Shown: one piece after another, positions 42,518 through 52,397 of the stretch
Numbering within the stretch: position 1 is the stretch's first letter
Layout: every line of letters starts with the position of its first letter
Source: Streptomyces sp. AA1529
GTDB taxonomy: Bacteria > Actinomycetota > Actinomycetes > Streptomycetales > Streptomycetaceae
Length of the DNA: 64,000 bases
Assembly (NCBI RefSeq): GCF_000280905.1
Contig: NZ_ALAP01000092.1
Span: forward strand, 124,001-188,000
Direction: 5' to 3'
Program-made: the position numbers and the translations under genes
The notes under the pieces: model-generated
The model's database searches: none
What the model was told of the DNA's origin: nothing
Seen by the model: only the letters and a program-made list of their open reading frames with translations

Positions 42518-43924
42518 ATGAGTGACGACCAGGGATTCAGCCGGCGTTCGGCACTGCGCACCGCCGGTGCCGCGGGTGCCGGGCTCGGCATCGGCGCGCT
42601 GGGCACCCCGGCGGAGGCGGCGCAGGGCGACGCCTCCGCCGCCCGGCAGAGCGCGAGCACCGCGGCGCCGCCACGCCGGGGCCGCACCATGATCGGCGTA
42701 CCGTTCGAGGAGCGCAGCACCATCCGGGTCGGCCTGGTCGGCCTGGGCCAGCGCGGCGGGAGCATGATCGACCTGTTCCTGGCGCTGGAGGGGGTGCGCG
42801 TGGTCGCCCTGTGCGACCCGGTGCGGGAGAAGACCGAACGCGCGGCGAGGAAGGTCACCGACGCCGGACAGCCCGCGCCCGCCCTCTACACCAAGGGGGA
42901 CCACGATTTCGAGAAGCTGTGCCGGCGCGGCGACCTCGACTTCGTCTATGTCGCCACGCCGTGGGACTGGCACTTCGAGATGGCCAAGGCCGCGCTGAAG
43001 GGCGGCAAGCACGTCGGCGTCGAATGCCCCATCGCCCTGGAACTGGAACAGTTGTGGGAGCTGGTCGACCTCTCGGAGCGGACCCGCAGGCACTGCATGC
43101 AGTTGGAGAACTGCGTCTACGGCCGCAACGAGATGCGCGTGCTGCGGATGGCGCACGAGGGGCTGTTCGGCGACCTCCTGCACAGCGCCGGCGCCTACCT
43201 GCATGACCTGCGCGGACTGATGTTCGATCCCGACTACTACGAAGGGCCCTGGCGCCGCAAATGGCACACCCGGCTGCGGGGAGACCTGTACCCGAACCAC
43301 GGTTTCGGCCCCGCGGCCAACTACCTGGACATCAACCGCGGCGACCGGGCCGTCCGGATCGCGACCTTCGGCTCTCCCTCACTGGGCCTGGCCGCCTACC
43401 GCGAGGAACACATGCCGCCCGGCCACGAGAGCTGGAAGGAGACGTACATCGAGAGCGACATGTCGATCAGTCTCGTCCAGACCGCCAAGGGCCGGGTCGT
43501 CCGGTTGGAGCATGACGTCTCCAACCCGCACCCCTACTCCCGGATCAACACTCTCGGCGGCACCAGGGGAGTGTTCGAGGACTACCCACCACGCATCTAC
43601 CTCGAACCGGACATGTCCGGTGACCAGTGGGGCGACTTCGGGCAGTACGAGGAACACGACCACTGGCTGTGGAAGGAACACGCCCATCCGCCCGGCGGGC
43701 ACGGCGGCATGGACTACATCATGCTGTTCCGGTTGACGCAGTGCATGCGGCTGGGACTCGTACCCGACTTCGATGTCTACGACGCCGCGACCTGGACCTC
43801 GCCGGTACCGCTCAGCCACGCCTCCATCAAGGCCAAGGGAACGCCGCAGGAGATCCCCGACTTCACCCGCGGGCACTGGAGGAAGAAGCGGCCTGGCGTC
43901 GACTCCGAGAAGCCGGAGACCTGA
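42518..43924 (+). CDS. GH109-like Gfo/Idh/MocA family secreted glycosidase (alpha-N-acetylgalactosaminidase type)
   Basis: 468 aa. A twin-arginine signal ([16 protein letters not shown]) directs export of the folded, cofactor-bearing protein. A Rossmann NAD-binding motif [15 protein letters not shown] is near 71-85. The middle has [21 protein letters not shown] with VGVECP, and a substrate part has [20 protein letters not shown] and [21 protein letters not shown]. These match GH109 enzymes, which use NAD to cleave terminal alpha-GalNAc. ATG 42518 follows GGGAGA. It is divergent from the amylase gene. Activity is inferred. Confidence 0.82.
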   Translation: MSDDQGFSRRSALRTAGAAGAGLGIGALGTPAEAAQGDASAARQSASTAAPPRRGRTMIGVPFEERSTIRVGLVGLGQRGGSMIDLFLALEGVRVVALCDPVREKTERAARKVTDAGQPAPALYTKGDHDFEKLCRRGDLDFVYVATPWDWHFEMAKAALKGGKHVGVECPIALELEQLWELVDLSERTRRHCMQLENCVYGRNEMRVLRMAHEGLFGDLLHSAGAYLHDLRGLMFDPDYYEGPWRRKWHTRLRGDLYPNHGFGPAANYLDINRGDRAVRIATFGSPSLGLAAYREEHMPPGHESWKETYIESDMSISLVQTAKGRVVRLEHDVSNPHPYSRINTLGGTRGVFEDYPPRIYLEPDMSGDQWGDFGQYEEHDHWLWKEHAHPPGGHGGMDYIMLFRLTQCMRLGLVPDFDVYDAATWTSPVPLSHASIKAKGTPQEIPDFTRGHWRKKRPGVDSEKPET

Positions 43925-44008
43925 GCGGGGCCGGAGAACGCCCCCGGCGCCGGCACGGGCTGAACCGGATGCGCCGGCACAGCACCGGGCCCGCGCCCCG
44001 CCCTCGGC

Positions 44009-44845
44009 TCACTTCCTGAGCGAAGCCCGGTCCCCCATCACCACCACGGGATGCTTGTCCGGGTCCAGCGTGCGCAACAGCGTCCGCATGCCGGACTCGG
44101 ACAGGCTCACACACCCCGACGTCCCGCTGCCGTGATCCATGTGCAGCCAGATACTGCCCCCCTTGGCCTTGCCCTGCGGGCGGGTCGGGTCGAGGGGGGA
44201 GGTACCGGTGACACGGTTGTAGTCGATCGCGATCACATGATCGAAATCGTGCCGGGTCTTCTTCGGCCAGTACGAGGGCGGGGTGAACGCCGACGTGTGC
44301 GTGTAGGGCAGCTTGGCCTCGCTGTCCGGCAGCACGCCGCCCGCGTCCGAGAGTGTGAAGACGCCGACCGGACTGCGTTTGTCGCCCTCGTGGTGGTCGG
44401 CCGTCCAGCCCTTCTTGCCGTTGTGACCGGCCCAGCTGTGCTCCTCACGCCACTTCTTGCCGTGCCGGGTGTAGAGCCGCACCGTGGCCTGTGCCGCGTC
44501 CTCGCCCTTGCCCTCGACGGCCACGACCTGGCGCGCGTCATCGGGGATCTTCGACTGGAGCCGGTCACCCACCCGGGGGATACGGGTGGGGTTCTCGGCC
44601 AGTTCGGCCTGCTCCGAGTGCTCGGGCACCTTCGTCCGCTTCGGGCCGCCGGAATCGCGGTCGCTCCCGCCGTCCCCGCATCCGGAGAGCAGCACGGTCA
44701 GCGCGGTGCCCACCGCGGCGGCCGCCAGGACTCCACGGGCCGCGCCCCGGCCGCGGACCCGGCCGGTCGGCGCACCGTCCGGGGAGAAGTCCTGGGCGGC
44801 CTCCGGCCGGACGGTTCCGCCACCTGTACGTCGTGCCCCACGCAT
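44009..44845 (-). CDS. L,D-transpeptidase (YkuD) lipoprotein
   Basis: About 278 aa. A lipoprotein signal with lipobox LLSGC precedes a Gly/Asp/Lys-rich linker. The YkuD domain (residues about 115-275) contains SPVGVFTLSDAGG and ends with the catalytic motif HMDHGSGTSGCVSLS, where the Cys forms the acyl-enzyme and the His assists. Such enzymes cross-link or modify peptidoglycan stem peptides. Three in-frame ATGs (44860, 44851, 44845) are possible; 44845 has GGAGG at the best distance. It is divergent from an ABC exporter pair and convergent with the GH109-like gene. Confidence 0.85.
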   Translation of the reverse strand: MRGARRTGGGTVRPEAAQDFSPDGAPTGRVRGRGAARGVLAAAAVGTALTVLLSGCGDGGSDRDSGGPKRTKVPEHSEQAELAENPTRIPRVGDRLQSKIPDDARQVVAVEGKGEDAAQATVRLYTRHGKKWREEHSWAGHNGKKGWTADHHEGDKRSPVGVFTLSDAGGVLPDSEAKLPYTHTSAFTPPSYWPKKTRHDFDHVIAIDYNRVTGTSPLDPTRPQGKAKGGSIWLHMDHGSGTSGCVSLSESGMRTLLRTLDPDKHPVVVMGDRASLRK

Positions 44846-45031
44846 GCCCATGCCCTCCATCCTCGCATTGGCCGGAAGTACGCCGCCGTCCGGGAAATCC
44901 CGTTGCAGACGCGGCGGCGACCCGGTGGGATCGGCGGACGTCCCGCGAGATCCGTACCGCCTGCCCGCAGCTGCCGGCCCGCCACCTCGCGTGCGTCCCC
45001 GTCCGTGCGGTTTCGAGCCCATTGGAACACC

Positions 45032-46972
45032 ATGCAGATCCGCGACCTCCCCTACGACGACCCCGGCGAACCCGATGTCCGTTCGGGCCTCCGGCTGCTG
45101 CTGTGGCTGGGGCGGACGCAATGGGGCGGCCAGTGCAGAGCGCTGGCCTGGGGAGTCGTGCATCTCGCCTCGATCGCCGCCTTCCCCGCCGTCGCCGGAC
45201 TGGCGGTGACCGCGGTCGTGAACCGCTCCGGCGGCGACCTGGCACTGGCCGCGCTGGCGATGGCCGTCGTCACGCTCACGGTGACGGCAGGCGACACCCT
45301 GCTGCACCGGGCCGCCGTCACCAACTGGATCACCGCTGCCGCACGCGTCCAGCAGCTCCTGGCGCGCCGCACCGCGGCTCTGGGCGCGACCCTCACCCGC
45401 AGGGTCGCCGCGGGCGAGATCGCCGCCGTCTCCACCGGTGACATCGAACGCATCGGGTGGTGCGTCGAGGCTGCCTCGCGCTTCAGTGCCGCCCTGCTGA
45501 CGACGCTGGGCGTCTGCGCCGCGCTGGTCGTCTACCAGCCGCAACTGGGTCTGCTGGCATGCGCCGGCATGCTCGCGCTGGCGCTGACCGTGCTGCCGCT
45601 GCTGCCGAGGGCCACCAGGCGCGCGGACACGCAGCGCGAACACGCCGGGCGCGCCACCGAACTGGCCGCCGACACCGTGGCCGGACTACGGGTACTGCGC
45701 GGCATCGGCGGTGAGGAGCTCTTCCTCACCCGCTACCGGCGGGCCTCGCAGCAGGTGCGGCACGCCGCCGTGCGCACGGCCCGCATGTGGTCGTTCATCG
45801 AGGCGGTCCAAGTCGCACTGCCCGGACTGCTGCTGGTGGCCGTGGTCTGGTACGGCACCCGGCTGGCGCTGGACGGGCACATCGCGGTGGGCGAACTGGT
45901 GACGGTCTACGGTGCGATCAGCTTCCTGCTGGTACCGCTCCAGCTCTTCGGCGAGTTCGCCATGTCGTACTCCTTCTCGCGCCCCTCGGCGGCACGCGCG
46001 GCACGGGTGCTGGGACTGCGGCGGCCCGGCGAGGAGCAGCAGGCGGCGACCGCACCCCTCACCCGGCCGGACGCGCGAGAGCGGCCCGCCCGCACCGGCT
46101 CCGCCGAGGTGCGGGCGGGACTGTACGACCCGGCCACCGGGCTGCGCGCCCCGGCGGGTCTGCTGACCGCCGTGGTCTGCGGTGACCCGGACGCGGCAGG
46201 GCACCTCGCCGAACGGCTGGGCGGGCACCCCGCCTCCGCCGGTCCCGGCACCACCACCGGAACGGGGAATACGCCGCCGTCCTTGGCCACGGGGCGAGCC
46301 GGCCGGACGCCGGACCGGAGACGGGAGAGGGAAGACGTCTCGGTACTGCTGGACGGCTCACCGCTGGACACGATGCCGCTGGCCCATGCCCGGGCCGCCG
46401 TGCTGGTGCAGGACAAGGATCCGGTGCTGCTCTCCGGCACACTGGCCGATCTGCTGGACGTGCCCTCCTCCGGCGCGGTGGACGCCGGCCGGGCGCTGCA
46501 GGCCGCCCAGTGCGGCGACGTCCTCGCCGCACTGGTGCAGGGCACCCCGGATGCGAAGGGCGACCCCATGCGGGCCAGGATCACCGAGCGGGGACGCTCC
46601 CTCTCGGGAGGACAGCGGCAGCGGCTCGCGCTCGCGCGGTCGCTGCTGACCGATCCCCCGGTACTGGTGCTGGACGAGCCGACCTCGGCCGTCGACGCGC
46701 ACACCGAGGCGCGCATCGCCCGGGAGCTGACCGCGCTCAGGTCGGGGCGGACGACGGTGGTCCTCACTTCCAGTCCTCTGCTGCTCGAGACCGCCGACCG
46801 AGTGGTCTTCGTACAAGGTGCCGGAGCCGCGGCCGCCGGCACCCACCGGGAGCTCCTCAGCTCCCAGGACGCGTACCGGGCCGTCGTCACCCGGGCACCG
46901 CAGCCCGACGCCGTGCGGCCGGCCGGGCCGCGGGCCCAGCACGCGACGACCGAGGGAGCCGAATCCACGTGA
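45032..46972 (+). CDS. Heterodimeric ABC exporter subunit with degenerate Walker A
   Basis: 646 aa, six-helix membrane domain followed by an ATPase domain. Where Walker A should be (about residue 380) the sequence reads VVCGDPDAAGHL, lacking GKS/T, so this subunit cannot bind ATP canonically. Its signature SLSGGQRQRLALARSLL near 525 and Walker B VLVLDEPTSAVDAH are intact. About 70 Gly/Ser/Arg-rich residues are inserted after the Walker A region. It pairs with the overlapping downstream gene (GTGA), whose Walker A is good but whose signature is not. Together they form one working and one degenerate ATP site. Substrate is unknown. Confidence 0.88.
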   Translation: MQIRDLPYDDPGEPDVRSGLRLLLWLGRTQWGGQCRALAWGVVHLASIAAFPAVAGLAVTAVVNRSGGDLALAALAMAVVTLTVTAGDTLLHRAAVTNWITAAARVQQLLARRTAALGATLTRRVAAGEIAAVSTGDIERIGWCVEAASRFSAALLTTLGVCAALVVYQPQLGLLACAGMLALALTVLPLLPRATRRADTQREHAGRATELAADTVAGLRVLRGIGGEELFLTRYRRASQQVRHAAVRTARMWSFIEAVQVALPGLLLVAVVWYGTRLALDGHIAVGELVTVYGAISFLLVPLQLFGEFAMSYSFSRPSAARAARVLGLRRPGEEQQAATAPLTRPDARERPARTGSAEVRAGLYDPATGLRAPAGLLTAVVCGDPDAAGHLAERLGGHPASAGPGTTTGTGNTPPSLATGRAGRTPDRRREREDVSVLLDGSPLDTMPLAHARAAVLVQDKDPVLLSGTLADLLDVPSSGAVDAGRALQAAQCGDVLAALVQGTPDAKGDPMRARITERGRSLSGGQRQRLALARSLLTDPPVLVLDEPTSAVDAHTEARIARELTALRSGRTTVVLTSSPLLLETADRVVFVQGAGAAAAGTHRELLSSQDAYRAVVTRAPQPDAVRPAGPRAQHATTEGAEST

Positions 46973-48810
46973 GCCGCCAGAGCCACCGGGCGCCAGACGA
47001 CCGGACGGCGGGCGAGGGACGCCGCGGCCCCCGGTTCGGCGTGCCCGAGCCCGGCTACGACCCGTCGGCTCCGGAAGACGTCACGATCCTTCCCGTCGGC
47101 TCCTCAGTGACGGTCCGCACCTATGTACGTGAGCTGCTGCGCCGCCACCGGCGCGCCTTCGTGCTGCTCGTCGGGGTGAACAGCGGCGCCGTCCTCGCCT
47201 CGACGGTGGGCCCCTGGCTGCTGGGCGGCATCGTGGACGGGCTCGCAGCCGGCCGGGAGGACCTGCGACTGGGCCGGGTCACCGCCCTGTTCGCCCTCGC
47301 CCTGCTGGTGCAGACGGTCTTCACCCAGCAGGTGCGGGTGCGCGGAGCGATGCTCGGCGAGGAGATGCTGGCGGACCTGCGCGAGGACTTCCTCGTACGT
47401 GCGGTGGGGCTGCCGCCCGGCGTGCTGGAGCGGGCCGGAACGGGCGACCTGCTCTCCCGGATCACCACCGACATCGACCGGCTGGCCGACGCCATGCGCA
47501 AGGCGGTACCCCAACTGGCGATCGGCCTGGTGTGGGCCGCGCTGCTGGTGGGGGCGCTGTGCGTCACGGCACCGCCGCTGGCCCTGACCGTGCTGCTCGC
47601 GCTGCCGGTGCTGCTGGCGGGCTGCCGCTGGTACTTCCGCCGGGCTCCGCACGCCTACCGGGCGGAGGCCGCCGGCTACGCGGCGGTCGCCGCGGCACTG
47701 GCCGAGACGGTGGACGCGGGCAGGACGGTGGAGACGCACCGGCTGGGCTCCCGCCGGGTGGCGCTCTCCGAGCGCCGGGTCGCCGAGTGGACTGCCTGGG
47801 AGCGCAGGACCCTGTGGCTGCGCACCGTGCTCTTCCCCGCCGTCAACCTCAGCAACATGCTGATCATGGGTGGTGTGCTGCTGCTGGGCGGCGTCTTCGT
47901 CCTGCAGGGCTGGATCGGCGTCGGCCGGCTCACGACCGGTGCCCTGCTCGCGCAGATGCTGATCGAGCCCGTCGGCCTGATCCTGCGCTGGTACGACGAG
48001 CTCCAGGTCGCCCAGGTCTCCCTCGCGCGGCTGGTGGGCGTCCGGGAGATCGAGACGGAGGCGGGCGAGGGTCCGGCGCCCGACGGCGAGGACCTCCGCG
48101 CCGGCGGAGTGCGGTTCGGCTACCTGGCCGATGTCGACGTCCTGCACGGGGTGACCCTGGATGTCGCCGCCGGCAGCCGGGTCGCTTTGGTCGGGCCCTC
48201 CGGGGCGGGCAAGTCGACGCTCGGACGGCTGCTGGCCGGGATCTACGGACCGCGCCGCGGCGAGGTCACCCTGGGCGGGGCCGCGTTGAGCGAGCTGCCG
48301 GCGGAAGAGGTGCGCCGCCATGTGGTGCTGGTCAACCAGGAGCACCACGTCTTCGTGGGTACGCTGCGCGACAATCTGCTGCTGGCGCGGCAGGACGCGG
48401 ACGACGCCGGGCTGTGGGCGGCACTCGGCGCGGTGGACGCCCGCGGCTGGGCCGAAGCACTGCCGGACGGGCTGGACAGCGCGGTCGGCTCCGGCGGGCT
48501 GGCCGTCACCCCGGCACAGGCCCAGCAGATCGCACTGGCCCGCCTGGTACTGGCCGATCCGCACACACTCGTTCTGGACGAGGCGACGTCGCTGCTGGAC
48601 CCGCGTGCTGCCCGGCATCTGGAGCGTTCGCTCGCCCAGGTCCTCGAGGGGCGCACCGTGGTGGCGATCGCGCACCGGCTGCACACCGCGCACGACGCCG
48701 ACGTCATCGCGGTGGTGGAGGAGGGCCGCATCAGCGAACTGGGCTCCCACGACACGCTGGTGGCCGCCGACGGCCCCTACGCCGCCCTGTGGCGCTCCTG
48801 GCACGGCTGA
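46969..48810 (+). CDS. Heterodimeric ABC exporter subunit with degenerate signature motif
   Basis: 613 aa. After a hydrophilic N-terminus of about 50 residues come six membrane helices and an ATPase domain. Walker A LVGPSGAGKSTLGRLLAG near 407-424 and Walker B TLVLDEATSLLDPR are intact. The signature is degenerate, AVTPAQAQQIALARL instead of LSGGQ. It complements the upstream subunit, so the consensus ATP site is built from this Walker A and the partner's LSGGQ. GTG 46969 overlaps the partner's stop. The pair is an efflux-type exporter; cargo is unknown. Confidence 0.9.
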   Translation: MSRQSHRAPDDRTAGEGRRGPRFGVPEPGYDPSAPEDVTILPVGSSVTVRTYVRELLRRHRRAFVLLVGVNSGAVLASTVGPWLLGGIVDGLAAGREDLRLGRVTALFALALLVQTVFTQQVRVRGAMLGEEMLADLREDFLVRAVGLPPGVLERAGTGDLLSRITTDIDRLADAMRKAVPQLAIGLVWAALLVGALCVTAPPLALTVLLALPVLLAGCRWYFRRAPHAYRAEAAGYAAVAAALAETVDAGRTVETHRLGSRRVALSERRVAEWTAWERRTLWLRTVLFPAVNLSNMLIMGGVLLLGGVFVLQGWIGVGRLTTGALLAQMLIEPVGLILRWYDELQVAQVSLARLVGVREIETEAGEGPAPDGEDLRAGGVRFGYLADVDVLHGVTLDVAAGSRVALVGPSGAGKSTLGRLLAGIYGPRRGEVTLGGAALSELPAEEVRRHVVLVNQEHHVFVGTLRDNLLLARQDADDAGLWAALGAVDARGWAEALPDGLDSAVGSGGLAVTPAQAQQIALARLVLADPHTLVLDEATSLLDPRAARHLERSLAQVLEGRTVVAIAHRLHTAHDADVIAVVEEGRISELGSHDTLVAADGPYAALWRSWHG

Positions 48811-48852
48811 TCCGCGGCGGGGGCCGCGGCGCACCGGGGCCGCGGCGGGGGC

Positions 48853-49647
48853 TCAGCCTATGAACCCCAGGGCCACCACGCTCCCGGCCCCGCTCAGCAC
48901 CATGAAGACGGGCATCAGCACCGCGTTCTCGACCTTGGCTCCGGCCCGGAAGCGCATGAACCGGGGGGTACCCAGCGGATACCACCGCTTGCCCGCTATC
49001 GGGATGGGCCACAGTATCGGGCAGCCGGAGATCGTCAGAGCGTCGCCGATGTTGTGCACCATCGCGCCCAGCACGATCGGCAGCCCCATCCACAGGTACT
49101 CCTGGCCGTCCCCGGTGAACAGCCAGTCGGCACCGCTGCCGGGCTTCTCCAGCAGGTTGGCCAGGATCCATGCGCACGCGGCTCCCAGCAACCACACCAG
49201 CACATCGCTGGAGACCCGGGCCATCCGCCACAGCAGGCCCTCCACCGCGAGGACCACGTGGATGAAGAGGATGACCAGCACCGCCCAGCGGCCCCAGACG
49301 GCGGCGGCCGCGGAGAAGCCCGCACCGATGAGGAGCGCCCAGGGCCAGGTGTGGGTGAGGGTGCGGTGTCCTCCGGAGCGGCGCCGCTCGCCACCGGAGC
49401 GAGTGCTGTTGTAGACGGCGGCGGAGGTCTTGTCCACCACTCCGCACAGCAGGCGGGAGAGCGGACCGAAGGCCCGGGAGATGGTGGCGGACTTCTGGTC
49501 GAGGTCGGGGGCCAGCGCCGCCCCGGCGCACAACAGCGCCCCGATCACGACCACCGGCCAGGGCATCGGATGGTCCAGCAGCGCCGCGGCCGCCCCCACC
49601 CCGAGCCAGGCAGTGGCTCCCGACAGCGAGTGCGCCGGTCCCATCAT
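48853..49647 (-). CDS. Membrane-bound metal-dependent hydrolase (DUF457/YdjM family)
   Basis: 264 aa with about six membrane segments. The N-terminus MMGPAHSLSGATAWLGVG, the short motif PDLDQKSATISR and a later GGHRTLTHTWP contain the His/Asp residues typical of the YdjM/DUF457 family, thought to be membrane metal-dependent hydrolases. A further segment, AMVHNIGDALTISGCPILWP, is typical as well. The cellular substrate is unknown. ATG 49647 (GGGGA upstream) starts the usual MMGPAHS N-terminus; the long upstream extension is Arg-rich and unlikely. It is divergent from the helicase gene. Confidence 0.82.
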   Translation of the reverse strand: MMGPAHSLSGATAWLGVGAAAALLDHPMPWPVVVIGALLCAGAALAPDLDQKSATISRAFGPLSRLLCGVVDKTSAAVYNSTRSGGERRRSGGHRTLTHTWPWALLIGAGFSAAAAVWGRWAVLVILFIHVVLAVEGLLWRMARVSSDVLVWLLGAACAWILANLLEKPGSGADWLFTGDGQEYLWMGLPIVLGAMVHNIGDALTISGCPILWPIPIAGKRWYPLGTPRFMRFRAGAKVENAVLMPVFMVLSGAGSVVALGFIG

Positions 49648-49825
49648 GCGTATCCCCGCCCTGTTCCTTGTGTCGCGTCGGCGGCGGCCCACGCGGGGCC
49701 CGCCCCGCGCCCGCGCCGCTGCCCTCGGCAGCTGATGCCCGTTCGGCGACACAGCGTAGCGCCAGGTGATCTTCATGAGCCCACCGGTTCCCTGATCGTC
49801 CCGGGCAGCAGGCAGTATGGGGGGC

Positions 49826-52345
49826 GTGACAGCCACCCTTATCGACCAGATGCCGAGCGACGCCGATCCCGATGCCCTCTTCGAGTCCTTCTCCGGATGG
49901 GCGGAAGAGCGGGGCATCTCGCTCTATCCCGCCCAGGAGGAGGCGCTGATCGAGGTGGTCTCGGGGTCGAACGTGATCCTGTCGACCCCGACGGGATCCG
50001 GCAAGAGTCTGGTCGCGGCGGGAGCGCACTTCGCCGCGCTCGCCCAGGACAAGGTGACGTTCTACACCGCGCCGATCAAGGCACTGGTCTCGGAGAAGTT
50101 CTTCGATCTGTGCAAGCTCTTCGGCACCGAGAACGTCGGGATGCTCACGGGGGACGCGTCCGTCAACGCGGACGCACCCATCATCTGCTGCACCGCCGAG
50201 GTGCTGGCGTCCATCGCGCTGCGCGACGGGGCGGACGCCGATGTCGGCCAGGTGGTGATGGACGAGTTCCACTTCTACGCGGAGCCGGACCGGGGCTGGG
50301 CCTGGCAGATCCCGCTGCTGGAGTTGCCGCAGGCGCAGTTCGTGCTGATGTCGGCCACCCTGGGGGACGTCTCGCGTTTCGAGGAGGATCTGGCCCGGCG
50401 CACCGGCCGCTCCACGGCCGTGGTGCGCTCCGCGACCCGCCCGGTGCCCCTGTCGTACGAATATCGCACCACGGGTCTCACGGAGACGCTGACCGAACTG
50501 CTGGAGACGCATCAGGCACCCGTCTACATCGTGCACTTCACGCAGGCGCAAGCCGTGGAGCGGGCCCAGGCGCTGATGAGCATCAACATGTCGACCCGCG
50601 CGGAGAAGGACGAGATCGCGAAGGTCATCGGCAATTTCCGCTTCACGACGGCGTTCGGCCGCAACCTCTCCCGCTATGTGCGGCACGGGATCGGAGTGCA
50701 CCACGCCGGAATGCTGCCGAAGTACCGGCGGCTGGTGGAGCGGCTGGCCCAGGCGGGACTGCTGAAGGTCATCTGCGGCACGGACACCCTCGGTGTGGGC
50801 GTCAACGTGCCCATCCGGACCGTCCTGTTCACCGCGCTCACCAAGTACGACGGCAGCCGGGTGCGCACCCTGCGCGCCCGCGAGTTCCACCAGATCGCGG
50901 GCCGGGCCGGCCGAGCGGGCTTCGACACCTCGGGCTTCGTCGTCGCGCAGGCCCCCGAGCACGTGATCGAGAACGAGAAGGCGCTGGCCAAGGCGGGAGA
51001 CGACCCGAAGAAGCGCCGGAAGGTGGTCCGCAAGAAAGCCCCGGAGGGCTTCGTGAGCTGGGGCCAGCAGACCTTCGAGAAGCTGATCGCCTCCGACCCG
51101 GAACCGCTGTCCTCCCGCTTCCGGGTGACGCACGCCATGCTGCTGTCGGTGATCGCACGTCCCGGTGACGCCTTCGCGCAGATGCGGCGGCTGCTGGAGG
51201 ACAACCACGAGGGGCGGCGGGCCCAGTTGCGGCACATCAGGCGGGCCATCGCCATCTACCGCTCGCTGCTGGACGGCGGCATCGTCGAACAGCTGGAGGA
51301 GCCGGACGCCGAGGGCAGGCGGATCCGGCTGACCGTGGACCTCCAGCAGGACTTCGCGCTCAACCAGCCCCTGTCCACTTTCGCGCTCGCCGCCTTCGAG
51401 CTGCTGGACCCCGAGTCGCCCTCCTACGCGCTGGACATGGTGTCGGTCGTCGAGTCGACGCTGGACGACCCGCGCCAGATCCTCGCGGCCCAGACGAACA
51501 AGGCCAAGGGCGAGGCCGTTGCCGAGATGAAGGCCGACGGGGTCGAGTACGAGGACCGGATGGAGCGGCTGATGGACATCAGCTATCCGCAGCCGCTCGA
51601 GGAACTGCTCTTCCATGCCTACGGCCTCTATCGCAAGTCCCACCCCTGGGTCGGGGACCACCCCCTCTCCCCCAAGTCGGTCATCCGGGACATGTACGAA
51701 CGCGCGATGACCTTCAGCGAGTTCGTCTCCTTCTACGAGCTGGCTCGCACCGAGGGCATCGTGCTGCGCTACCTGGCGAGCTCCTACAAGGCTCTGGAGC
51801 ACACCGTTCCCGACGACCTGAAGTCGGAGGACTTCCAGGACATCATCGAGTGGCTCGGCGAGATGGTCCGCCAGGTCGACTCCAGCCTGCTGGACGAGTG
51901 GGAGCAGCTCGCCAACCCCGAGGACGAGTCGGCGGAGGAGGCCCAGGAGCGGGCCGACCAGGTCAAACCGGTCACCGCCAACCCCCGCGCCTTCCGGGTC
52001 CTGGTGCGCAACGCGATGTTCCGACGGGTCGAACTGGCTGCCTTGGACAAGTTCTCCGAGCTGGGTGCCCTCGACGGCGACGCGGGCTGGAGCGAGGACG
52101 CGTGGGCCGAGGCCATGGCCGGATACTGGGAGGAGTACGACGAACTCGGCACCGGACCGGACGCACGCGGTCCCCGGCTGCTGCGGATCGAGGAGGCTCC
52201 GGAGGACCGGCTGTGGCGCGTCCGGCAGGTGTTCGCCGACCCGCGCGGCGATCACGACTGGGGTGTCTCTGCCGAGGTGGACCTCGTCGCCTCGGACGAG
52301 GAAGGCCGCGCGGTCGTCGAGGTGACCGGCGTCGGCCCCATGTGA
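49826..52345 (+). CDS. DEAD/DEAH-box helicase with DUF3516 domain
   Basis: 839 aa. Helicase core: Q-like LYPAQEEALIEVV near 33, motif I STPTGSGKSLVA near 51-62, motif II MDEFH near 147 and motif III LMSATLGD. Helicase domain 2 carries GVHHAGMLPKYR and motif VI HQIAGRAGRAGFD near 360. The C-terminal half (about 480-830) is the DUF3516 domain, which accompanies this actinobacterial helicase. It is a superfamily 2 helicase of unknown substrate. Starts: ATG 49817 or GTG 49826; the second is preceded by CAGTAT, which could be a -10 giving a nearly leaderless mRNA. It is followed by tesB after 52 bp. Confidence 0.9.
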   Translation: MTATLIDQMPSDADPDALFESFSGWAEERGISLYPAQEEALIEVVSGSNVILSTPTGSGKSLVAAGAHFAALAQDKVTFYTAPIKALVSEKFFDLCKLFGTENVGMLTGDASVNADAPIICCTAEVLASIALRDGADADVGQVVMDEFHFYAEPDRGWAWQIPLLELPQAQFVLMSATLGDVSRFEEDLARRTGRSTAVVRSATRPVPLSYEYRTTGLTETLTELLETHQAPVYIVHFTQAQAVERAQALMSINMSTRAEKDEIAKVIGNFRFTTAFGRNLSRYVRHGIGVHHAGMLPKYRRLVERLAQAGLLKVICGTDTLGVGVNVPIRTVLFTALTKYDGSRVRTLRAREFHQIAGRAGRAGFDTSGFVVAQAPEHVIENEKALAKAGDDPKKRRKVVRKKAPEGFVSWGQQTFEKLIASDPEPLSSRFRVTHAMLLSVIARPGDAFAQMRRLLEDNHEGRRAQLRHIRRAIAIYRSLLDGGIVEQLEEPDAEGRRIRLTVDLQQDFALNQPLSTFALAAFELLDPESPSYALDMVSVVESTLDDPRQILAAQTNKAKGEAVAEMKADGVEYEDRMERLMDISYPQPLEELLFHAYGLYRKSHPWVGDHPLSPKSVIRDMYERAMTFSEFVSFYELARTEGIVLRYLASSYKALEHTVPDDLKSEDFQDIIEWLGEMVRQVDSSLLDEWEQLANPEDESAEEAQERADQVKPVTANPRAFRVLVRNAMFRRVELAALDKFSELGALDGDAGWSEDAWAEAMAGYWEEYDELGTGPDARGPRLLRIEEAPEDRLWRVRQVFADPRGDHDWGVSAEVDLVASDEEGRAVVEVTGVGPM

Positions 52346-52397
52346 GCACGGTACCGCGCGTACCGGCTGCGCCGGACGCGAGAGAGGAACCCACGAG

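Noticed and set aside
48812-48851. Repeated CCGCGGCGGGGGC sequence after the ABC exporter pair
   Set aside because: Two short GC-rich copies in a 42-bp gap; likely composition, no hairpin or known element.
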